Assembly (NCBI GenBank): GCA_902793605.1
Contig: CADBEB010000012.1
Span: 1-64,000, forward strand
DNA length: 64,000 nucleotides
Origin: an uncultured Eubacteriales bacterium
Lineage (GTDB): Bacteria > Bacillota > Clostridia > Christensenellales > Aristaeellaceae
Direction of reading: 5' to 3'
Translations under genes and position numbers: made by a program
Part shown: piece by piece, positions 57,692 through 64,000 of the stretch
How the letters are laid out: each line of letters starts with the position of its first letter
Position numbering within the stretch: position 1 is the stretch's first letter
Notes under the pieces: generated by a model
What the model saw: only the letters and a program-made list of their open reading frames with translations
What the model was told of the DNA's origin: nothing
Databases searched by the model: none

Positions 57692-58711
57692 CTACGGGAT
57701 CTGCGCACGGAGCAGCTCCGCAATATCCCTTCCGATCCGGATCCGCATCTCTGTTCCTGTGACGGCGTCTTCGTCCGCGCTGGCTGCGGCTGTCACCCTC
57801 GCTGCCAGTTCCTTCCCGCAGTATGGGCAGCCTGGCAGCGCCTCCCGGATCCGGCAGATCAGGCCTTCATCCATCGCGTCGGACACACACTCCGCCCGTT
57901 CGACCCGTTCTCCGCTCACACACAGTTCCAGCCGGATGCCGCCCCATTCGCAGCGGTTCTCCAGAACGGCGTTGAAGGGGATCCGCGGCGGAAACAGCCA
58001 GTCAACCGAGGAGAAGGCTTCGGTTTCCCGCAGGATATCTGTTTCACTCAACCGCCCCGCTTCCAGCGGCTGTACCCACAGCCCGTAGATCTCTTCGAAA
58101 GCCCCGATGATCGCGTCCTTCAGCCGGTTAATCGTAATGTCCGGACAGATTTCTTTCAGGTTGATCACCCGGGAGCGAACCGAAGAAACCCCTTTTGACT
58201 GCAGCTTGCCTCCGGATACGGTGAGGTATCTGATCAGGGCCTCCGTATCCACGTCGATCATGACCGTTCCGTGGTGACAGCAGCGGCCCCGGGTTTCATA
58301 ATAGGCGTTGCCGGAAAACTTGCGTCCCCCGGCCTCAAGATCGTTTCTTCCTGTTCTCCGGGCCGCGATTCCAAGCTTCTCTGCCGCGCGCCGGATCACA
58401 TCGCTTTGTTTTTCCGGATCGTAATCCGCCTTCCGGACCAGAAAGCTGAAGTTCAGGTTGCCCAGGTCGTGATATACGGCACCGCCGCCGGAGAGGCGGC
58501 GGGCAAGGTACCCGCCGTCTGCTTCCAGCTGCCGTACGCTGCACTCTTCCCAGGCGTTCTGGTTCCGGCCGATCACGACCGTATGCCGGTTCTGCCACAG
58601 GAAGAGAATGCATTCCCCTTCCCGGACGTCCAGGGTAAGCAGTTTTTCAGCCGCCAGGTTCCGGTAGGGATCCGTACAGTCCGTCTCAATCCGCTTAAGC
58701 GTCGAAATCAT
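57692..58711 (-). CDS. lplA: lipoate-protein ligase
   Basis: A 339-aa ligase that attaches lipoate to the H-protein lysine. The motifs are those of the LplA family: FLWQNRHTVVIGRNQNAWEE, RLSGGGAVYHDLGNLNFSF (about 71-89), the active-site Lys in GGRKFSGNAYYE, and HHGTVMID. The C-terminal accessory domain (about 250-335) is present. It overlaps gcvPB by 17 bp. Its place in the operon indicates lipoate scavenging serves glycine cleavage. Confidence 0.93.
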   Translation of the reverse strand: MISTLKRIETDCTDPYRNLAAEKLLTLDVREGECILFLWQNRHTVVIGRNQNAWEECSVRQLEADGGYLARRLSGGGAVYHDLGNLNFSFLVRKADYDPEKQSDVIRRAAEKLGIAARRTGRNDLEAGGRKFSGNAYYETRGRCCHHGTVMIDVDTEALIRYLTVSGGKLQSKGVSSVRSRVINLKEICPDITINRLKDAIIGAFEEIYGLWVQPLEAGRLSETDILRETEAFSSVDWLFPPRIPFNAVLENRCEWGGIRLELCVSGERVERAECVSDAMDEGLICRIREALPGCPYCGKELAARVTAAASADEDAVTGTEMRIRIGRDIAELLRAQIP

Positions 58712-60122
58712 AGCGTACCACCGGTTTCCTTGCGGCCTTCACTTCATCCGGCCGGCGCACCCGGGTCGTGCGGGGCCGCTCATGCATGTGCTCCGGATCC
58801 GCCTTCGCTTCATCCATGATCCTGCGGAAAACTTCAACAGCCTCATCCAGCGTCTCCCTGCTTTCCGTCTCGGTGGGCTCCACCATCAGCGCCTCATGAA
58901 CGATCAGCGGGAAATACATGGTCGGCGGATGCATCCCGTAATCCAGCAGCGCCTTGGCCATATCCAGGGCGGATACGCCGGTGTCGTGCTTCATCTGCTC
59001 CAGGGTGATCACGAACTCATGCATGCACGTCGCGTCATACGCCATGGGATACAGGTCCTTCAGGCAGTTCATCATATAGTTCGCGTTCAACACCGCGTTG
59101 GAGGCGGTCTCCGCCACCCCTTCCCGTCCGATGAACATCAGGTATGCCAGTGCCTTCACGATCACCAGGAAATTGCCGCCGAAACTGCGGACGTCGCCGA
59201 TCCGCTTCTCCGCCGCCGTTCCGCACAGCATACCGTCTTTCTCGCTTACCCGGATTCCGGGCAGGAATTCTTTCAGGAAATCCTTGCAGCCGGACGGGCC
59301 GCTGCCCGGTCCTCCGCCGCCGTGGGGCGTCGCGAAGGTCTTGTGCAGGTTGATATGCACCACGTCAAAGCCCATGTCTCCCGGGCGTACGATCCCCATA
59401 ATCGCGTTCAGGTTCGCGCCGTCGTAATAATTCAGGCCGCCGGCTTCATGCACGATCTTCGTGATCTCCGCAATATTCGGGTCAAACAGGCCCACCGTAT
59501 TGGGATTGGTGAGCATGAGGCCGGCGGTATCCGGCCCGACCGCCGCTCGCAGGGCTTCCAGGTCCACATAGCCGTGGCTGTCCGATGGGATATTCACCAC
59601 TTCGAAACCGGCCATCGCCGCACTGGCAGGGTTGGTTCCGTGAGCCGAGTCCGGAACGATCACCTTGGTTCGGGCCAGGTCACCCCGGGAACGGTGCCAT
59701 GCCTTGATCAGCAGCAGCCCGGTAAACTCTCCGTGGGCGCCTGCCGCCGGCTGCAGCGTCATGGCGTCCATACCGGTAATCTCACAAAGATACCGCTCCG
59801 CCAGCTGCATAACCTCCAGGCAGCCCTGTACGCTCTCATCCGGCTGCAGCGGATGCACGTCCGTGAACCCGGGCTGGTTCGCTGCCGTTTCCAGTACGGC
59901 CGGGTTATACTTCATGGTACAGGAACCAAGTGGATAGAATCCGCCGTTCACGCCCCTTGTTTCCTTCGCCAGTTCCGTATAGTGTCTGTCCACCTGACTC
60001 TCGGACAGTTCCGGCAGGCGCGGCGGCTTTTCCCGCAGGGGAAAGCCCAGGTCCGTCCGGGGAGCTTCCGGAAGATAGGCTGTGCTTCTTCCGGGCACGC
60101 TTCTTTCAAAGATCAGCTTCAT
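58695..60122 (-). CDS. gcvPB: glycine dehydrogenase (decarboxylating) subunit 2
   Basis: A 475-aa PLP-bearing half of the split P-protein, which decarboxylates glycine and passes the aminomethyl group to lipoyl-H. The PLP lysine lies in HINLHKTFATPHGGGGPG. The start at 60122 overlaps the gcvPA stop by 4 bp (ATGA) and is preceded by GGAGG; an earlier in-frame ATG is inside gcvPA. Length and motifs are normal for the two-subunit type of Bacillota. Confidence 0.96.
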   Translation of the reverse strand: MKLIFERSVPGRSTAYLPEAPRTDLGFPLREKPPRLPELSESQVDRHYTELAKETRGVNGGFYPLGSCTMKYNPAVLETAANQPGFTDVHPLQPDESVQGCLEVMQLAERYLCEITGMDAMTLQPAAGAHGEFTGLLLIKAWHRSRGDLARTKVIVPDSAHGTNPASAAMAGFEVVNIPSDSHGYVDLEALRAAVGPDTAGLMLTNPNTVGLFDPNIAEITKIVHEAGGLNYYDGANLNAIMGIVRPGDMGFDVVHINLHKTFATPHGGGGPGSGPSGCKDFLKEFLPGIRVSEKDGMLCGTAAEKRIGDVRSFGGNFLVIVKALAYLMFIGREGVAETASNAVLNANYMMNCLKDLYPMAYDATCMHEFVITLEQMKHDTGVSALDMAKALLDYGMHPPTMYFPLIVHEALMVEPTETESRETLDEAVEVFRRIMDEAKADPEHMHERPRTTRVRRPDEVKAARKPVVRYDFDA

Positions 60123-61444
60123 GCCTCCAGCACCTCCTTCACGATGGACGCTGCCCGGTCGATTTCTTCCTGAGTATTCATCTCCGTGGCACACCAGAGC
60201 ATCTTCCCTTCGCCCAGCGGCAGTCCGCCGAGGATATCCGCCCGGTCCAGCGCTGCGAGGATCTGCTCCGCCTGTGCCTCGTCCGCTGCCTGCATCACAA
60301 ACTCATGGAAGAACGGACAGTCGTGCACCGGCTTCAGGCCGCTTTCCGTCAGCTTTGCCTTCAGCGCTGCGGCGTTGGCGTGGCAGGTCAGGGCCGCCCG
60401 CCTCATGTTCTCCGGCCCCATGGCAGCCAGATAGACCGCCGCGGTCAGGGCGCAGAGCGCCTCGTTGGAACAGATGTTGGAGCCGGCCTTTTCGCGGCGT
60501 ATATGCTGTTCCCGGGCCTGCAGCGTCAGCACATAGCAGCGCGTCCCGTTGATGTCCGTGGTTTCACCTACGATCCGGCCGGGCAGTTTGCGCATCATTT
60601 TCTCGTCTGCGGCCATAAAACCCAGATAAGGCCCGCCGTAAGCCAGCGGCAGTCCCAGGGGCTGCCCCTCTCCCACGGCGATGTCTGCCCCGATCTCGCC
60701 CGGGGTCTTCATCACGGCCAGAGCGATCGGATTGCAGCTCATGATCAGCTTTGCTTTTGCTCCGTGCACGACAGCCGCCGCCTGATCAGCGTCTTCCATA
60801 CAGCCATACCGGTTTGGCTGCTGCAGGAGGAAGCAGGCCGTCTCGTCGTCCAGAAGCTGCTCCAGGGCGTCCGGATCCGTAACCCCGTCCTTTTCCGGGA
60901 CCACGGTCACTTCCCCGTCCCTGCCGAAACTGTACGTACGGACGACGGACAGGATCTTCGGATCCACCGTCGCCGAGACCAGCACCCTGCGGCGCGTTTT
61001 TTCCCGGCACATCTCGCAGGCTTCCGCGGCCGCCGTGGCGCCGTCGTATACGCTGGCATTGGCCGCTGCCATACCGGTCAGTTCACAGATGCCTGTCTGG
61101 AATTCGAAGATCGACTGCAGCACACCCTGGCTGATCTCTGCCTGGTAGGGCGTATAGGCCGTGCGGAATTCCTCCTTGCCGGTTACTTCCTTCACGATGG
61201 ATGGAATGAAATGCCGGTATGCGCCGGCGCCCCGGAAAACGGTAGGATAAACGCGGTTTTTTCGTGCAGCCGCTTCCGCTGCACGCACGATTTCCAGTTC
61301 CGTCTTCCCTTCCGGCAGCTGCAGCGGCTTTTTCAGGCGCAGCTTCTCCGGAATGCAGGAATACATGTCTTCAAAACTCGTAAAGCCGCAGGCTTCAAGC
61401 ATTTGCTGCTGTTCAGCCCTTGTATTCGGAACATAAGTGCCCAT
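60119..61444 (-). CDS. gcvPA: glycine dehydrogenase (decarboxylating) subunit 1
   Basis: A 441-aa N-terminal half of the split P-protein, forming an (alpha-beta)2 enzyme with GcvPB. Family blocks seen are PTVFRGAGAYRHFIPSIVK, TAYTPYQAEISQGVLQSIFE and GLPLAYGGPYLGF, matching the glycine-binding and interface segments. AAAGGAG lies about 9 bp before the ATG at 61444. It follows gcvH by 23 bp. Confidence 0.96.
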   Translation of the reverse strand: MGTYVPNTRAEQQQMLEACGFTSFEDMYSCIPEKLRLKKPLQLPEGKTELEIVRAAEAAARKNRVYPTVFRGAGAYRHFIPSIVKEVTGKEEFRTAYTPYQAEISQGVLQSIFEFQTGICELTGMAAANASVYDGATAAAEACEMCREKTRRRVLVSATVDPKILSVVRTYSFGRDGEVTVVPEKDGVTDPDALEQLLDDETACFLLQQPNRYGCMEDADQAAAVVHGAKAKLIMSCNPIALAVMKTPGEIGADIAVGEGQPLGLPLAYGGPYLGFMAADEKMMRKLPGRIVGETTDINGTRCYVLTLQAREQHIRREKAGSNICSNEALCALTAAVYLAAMGPENMRRAALTCHANAAALKAKLTESGLKPVHDCPFFHEFVMQAADEAQAEQILAALDRADILGGLPLGEGKMLWCATEMNTQEEIDRAASIVKEVLEA

Positions 61445-61467
61445 AAGCAGCTCTCCTTTCAGGCGGA

Positions 61468-61848
61468 TCAGCCTTCTTCTGCGATAAAGGCTTCGTACTC
61501 CTCCGCTGTCATCAGCGCGTCGGTATCCGTGATTCCCTCCGCCAGCACAAACCATGCGTCGTAAGGCGCCTCGTTCATTTTTTCCGGCGCGTCGGCCAGC
61601 GCTTCATTTACTTCCTTCACCGTTCCGGATACCGGTGCGTTCACATCGGAAACCGCCTTCACGGATTCAACATCAGCGAAGGATTCGCCCGCCTGCAGGG
61701 CGTCGCCCGCTGCCGGCAGGTTCACAAACACCAGGTCCCCCAGCTGGTCCTGGGCATAATCGGTAATGCCGATGTACGCGGTCCCGTCCTCCTGGAAACG
61801 GACCCACTCATGCGTTTTGGAATACTTCAGTTCTTTCGGGAAATTCAT
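61468..61848 (-). CDS. gcvH: glycine cleavage H protein
   Basis: A 126-aa lipoyl carrier protein shuttling the aminomethyl arm between P, T and L proteins. The lipoylated lysine is in [11 protein letters not shown] (about residue 62), within the conserved fold from [14 protein letters not shown] to the C-terminal [20 protein letters not shown] lies about 9 bp before the ATG at 61848; an upstream ATG adds only a basic decapeptide and is rejected. Confidence 0.96.
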   Translation of the reverse strand: MNFPKELKYSKTHEWVRFQEDGTAYIGITDYAQDQLGDLVFVNLPAAGDALQAGESFADVESVKAVSDVNAPVSGTVKEVNEALADAPEKMNEAPYDAWFVLAEGITDTDALMTAEEYEAFIAEEG

Positions 61849-61908
61849 GGTCAACCTTCCTTTCTTTCGTTTGCGCAACAGCGCGTGACATGTATTGCAG
61901 TATATTGT

Positions 61909-62994
61909 TCACTTCTTATAGAACGGCAGCTTCACGACTTCCGCGTCCACCATCCGACCGCGCACATCCACCTGCACCGCCGTACCGATGGCGCTGTGTT
62001 CCCTGTCGATAATCGCCATTGCGGCGGGATAACCGATATAGGGGCAATGGGTACCGGAAGTGGTCCGGCCGATCTTTATGCCGTTGACATAGATGTCCTG
62101 GTGCTCGCGCATGATTCCCCTGCCGACTGCCTTCAGGCCTACACGGCATTGTGCCGGGGTTCCGGCGGCTTCGATCGCTGCTTTCCCGATGAAATCTTCC
62201 TTATCCATCTTCACAAAGTATCCCAGGCCCGCCGTCAGCGGAGAGATCGTGTCGCTTAGCTCATGGCCGTACAGCGGCATGCCGGCTTCCAGGCGCAGGG
62301 TGTCCCGGGCGCCGAGGCCGCAGGGGATCAGTTCCTCCTCTTTCCCCGCTTCCAGCAGCAGGTCCCACAGCTTTTCCGTGTCCTCCGCCGGCGTATACAG
62401 CTCAAATCCATCGGAACCGGTGTATCCGGTGCGGGAAACGATGCAGTTCACTCCGCCCACGCTCCGGTCCCACAAGGCCGTATAATTCCCTTTCGGAATG
62501 TTCTCCGCTGCGGTCAGCTTCAGCAGGATGCGCTCCGCGAGCGGTCCCTGGATCGCGATCTGGCCAAAGGAATCCGATACGTCCTCCACCGTGGTCTTGC
62601 CTGACACATGAGCCTTGATCCAGTTCACATCCTTTTCCCGGTTGCTCGCGTTCACGACCACGAAGTACCGGTCTCCCGTGATCCTGTAAACGATCAGATC
62701 GTCCACTGTTCCGCCCTGCTCGTTGCACATCGGACTGTAGCGTGCCTGCCCGTCTTTCATGACGGTATAGTCGTTGGTGAGCAGCCGGTTCAGGTTGCTG
62801 ACTGTATCCGGTCCCTGCATGATCACTTCACCCATATGGGATACGTCAAACAGGCCGCAGGCCGTACGTACGGCCATATGCTCGCGGATCACGCCGGTCT
62901 TGTACTGTACCGGCATCTCAAAGCCGCCGAACTCCACCATTTTTCCCCCGCACCGCAGGTGCGCCTCATACAGGGGGGTTCGCTTCAGTTCCAT
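61909..62994 (-). CDS. gcvT: aminomethyltransferase (T protein)
   Basis: A 361-aa enzyme that releases ammonia and makes 5,10-methylene-tetrahydrofolate from the aminomethyl-H intermediate. Family blocks are FGGFEMPVQYKTGVIREH, the catalytic-region FDVSHMGEV, YTGSDGFELY and GLGARDTLRLEAGMPLYGHE. GAAGGAGGA precedes the ATG at 62994 by about 6 bp; the longer frame back to 63102 would read into the riboswitch platform. First gene of the operon. Confidence 0.96.
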   Translation of the reverse strand: MELKRTPLYEAHLRCGGKMVEFGGFEMPVQYKTGVIREHMAVRTACGLFDVSHMGEVIMQGPDTVSNLNRLLTNDYTVMKDGQARYSPMCNEQGGTVDDLIVYRITGDRYFVVVNASNREKDVNWIKAHVSGKTTVEDVSDSFGQIAIQGPLAERILLKLTAAENIPKGNYTALWDRSVGGVNCIVSRTGYTGSDGFELYTPAEDTEKLWDLLLEAGKEEELIPCGLGARDTLRLEAGMPLYGHELSDTISPLTAGLGYFVKMDKEDFIGKAAIEAAGTPAQCRVGLKAVGRGIMREHQDIYVNGIKIGRTTSGTHCPYIGYPAAMAIIDREHSAIGTAVQVDVRGRMVDAEVVKLPFYKK

Positions 62995-63050
62995 CCGATT
63001 TCCTCCTTCTTCTTCCGTCCGGCGCCGTGCCCTTCCGTTTCCGCAACCAC

Positions 63051-63096
63051 AAAAGGGCTCACGGCACCCCGCTTTTCGCGTTTTGCCTGTGAGCCC
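63051..63096 (-). terminator. riboswitch-controlled terminator
   Basis: Minus strand: GGGCTCAC/GTGAGCCC with a structured loop, followed by TTTT. It lies directly after the second aptamer and before gcvT, the usual expression platform of glycine riboswitches that switch transcription on. Confidence 0.8.
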
Positions 63097-63258
63097 TGTC
63101 ATGGTACCTGAAAGATTCAGCCGCCTCCGCCATTGGAAAAGCAGCCTTGCTTCTTCGGTGTGACTTCACTTTCCAGGGATACGTCCGTGCCCGGTTCTTT
63201 TACCTGAGAGTTTTGCCCCTTCGGTTCCCGTATGCCGGCCGGCGACGGGTCTCTCCCG
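63095..63258 (-). promoter_or_regulatory. tandem glycine riboswitch
   Basis: Two glycine aptamers read leftward. The first (about 63258-63172) has GGGAGAGACC, CCGAAGGGGCAA, CTCTCAGGTAAAAG and GGGCACGG. The second (about 63170-63095) has ACACCGAAGAAGCAA and TCTTTCAGGTACCATGACAGG. Order and spacing fit the known cooperative tandem class upstream of gcv operons. Confidence 0.93.
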
Positions 63259-63278
63259 GACACATCAATCGTACTGTT

Positions 63279-63306
63279 ATTGTAACACATACCGGAAAAA
63301 AGTCAA
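63279..63306 (-). promoter_or_regulatory. promoter of the glycine-cleavage operon
   Basis: Minus strand: TTGACT (63301-63306) and TACAAT (63279-63284), 16 bp apart, about 20 bp before the first aptamer. Confidence 0.65.
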
Positions 63307-63320
63307 AGAATTTTGACGAC

Positions 63321-63358
63321 TGAAACAGCCCCGGTCATCCGGACCGGGGCTGTTTCAG
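63321..63358 (-). terminator. terminator of the S1-domain protein gene
   Basis: TGAAACAGCCCCGGTC pairs with GACCGGGGCTGTTTCA around a short loop; no long T tract follows. Confidence 0.7.
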
Positions 63359-63366
63359 CCTTCTGA

Positions 63367-64000
63367 TTATTCTTCTTTCGCAGCTTCCTCGACAGCGGCT
63401 TCGGCGGCTTCTTCAGCCACAGCCGTGATCTCTTCCACTTTCTTGGCTGCTTCCTCGGCGGCTTCCGTCACGGTCTCTTCGCCGGATTCAACCTTGACTT
63501 CTGCTTCTTTCGCAACAGCTTCAACCGCTTCGGTCACTTCTTCAGCCGCTTCTTCAGCCACATCAGCGAACTTCTCGCTCACGGAATCCTCCGTCGCGAC
63601 CACTTCGTACTCATCCGCGGCAGCCGTTTCCGCAGCAGCTTCTTCTACAGCCACGGGTTCGGGCTCAATCGCCTGGCGGATGCTCAGGCTGATACGCTTC
63701 TTTTCGGGATCCACGCCCAGCACCTTGACCTGCACTTCATCGCCGACCTTCACCGCGTCTTCCACCTTGGCCACACGGGTCGTCGCACACTGGCTGATGT
63801 GCACCAGACCGTCCAGTCCGGGCTCCAGTTCAACAAAGGCGCCGAAATCCGTGATCCGGACGACCTTGCCGGTGACGATCTCACCGACAGGGTACTTCTC
63901 AACGGCGGCATCCCACGGATGGGGCTGCAGCTGCTTGTAACCGAGCTGGATGCGTTCCCGTTCGGGATCCAGGCTGAGGATCTTGACATCCACTTCCTGA
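63367..64000 (-). CDS. S1 RNA-binding domain protein (ribosomal protein S1-like), partial
   Basis: The C-terminal 211 residues of a protein whose start lies beyond the window. They begin at the end of one S1 repeat (EVDVKILSLDPERERIQLGY), continue with a complete S1 domain (VGEIVTGKVVRITDFGAFVE, then VHISQC...VKVLGVDPEKKRISLSIRQ) and end in an Ala/Glu-rich tail of about 100 residues. S1-type proteins bind mRNA and assist translation initiation; in Bacillota they are often called RpsA although not always essential. The long acidic tail is probably disordered or helical and is unusual in length. Confidence 0.85.
   Translation of the reverse strand, partial: QEVDVKILSLDPERERIQLGYKQLQPHPWDAAVEKYPVGEIVTGKVVRITDFGAFVELEPGLDGLVHISQCATTRVAKVEDAVKVGDEVQVKVLGVDPEKKRISLSIRQAIEPEPVAVEEAAAETAAADEYEVVATEDSVSEKFADVAEEAAEEVTEAVEAVAKEAEVKVESGEETVTEAAEEAAKKVEEITAVAEEAAEAAVEEAAKEE

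Overview
The window looks like a chromosomal segment of a GC-rich Clostridia member (Bacillota), probably from gut or rumen. The reasons are AGGAGG-type ribosome sites, secreted proteins with MKKLLSL-type signal peptides, a split glycine decarboxylase (GcvPA/GcvPB) behind a tandem glycine riboswitch, a clostripain-family protease, and c-di-GMP enzymes. No rRNA is present, and the species cannot be named from sequence alone.

Layout. 1-5.8 kb holds a WYL-type regulator, a membrane protein, a diguanylate cyclase and a frameshifted AMP-ligase pseudogene with a kinase-like tail. 5.82-15.48 kb is island 1, inserted in the 3' end of tRNA-Arg(ACG): integrase, small HTH protein, DUF927 helicase-like protein, an iteron-rich non-coding stretch, a small serine recombinase, and a run of tightly packed small genes including a possible terminase-small-subunit-like protein. 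It resembles a phage satellite more than a conjugative element. 15.5-35.0 kb is host chromosome: two MscS channels, a GH13 enzyme, an ABC exporter, an EAL phosphodiesterase, a five-gene DUF3798 ABC system, and a cluster of secreted proteins with a clostripain-like protease.

35.2-52.5 kb is island 2, inserted in the 3' end of tRNA-Ser(CGA). It carries (a) a serine recombinase operon in which an unrecognised C-terminal domain is repeated as three stand-alone proteins; (b) a probable defence operon of HTH regulator, PLD-SF2 helicase-DUF3427, HNH nuclease and MazG-like pyrophosphohydrolase; (c) about 1.1 kb of GC-rich, gene-free DNA full of nested hairpins, best explained as a large structured RNA with an internal duplicated module; (d) helically phased short repeats around a BrnT/BrnA toxin-antitoxin pair; and (e) a P4-type primase-helicase, excisionase, Xre repressor and integrase.

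52.5-64 kb is host again: a GH43 glycosidase, a secreted cysteine-peptidase-like protein overlapping an Xre-type gene, and a complete glycine-cleavage operon (gcvT-gcvH-gcvPA-gcvPB-lplA-lpd) read leftward from a riboswitch. The window ends inside an S1-domain protein.

In both islands the integrase-type arm repeats at the two ends match each other, the tRNA 3' end is duplicated, and a new terminator is supplied downstream of the restored tRNA gene. The best candidates for something undescribed are the structured RNA plus phased repeats (44.2-46.4 kb), the four-copy recombinase-associated domain (35.4-38.7 kb), and island 1 as a compact satellite with promoter-proximal terminators.
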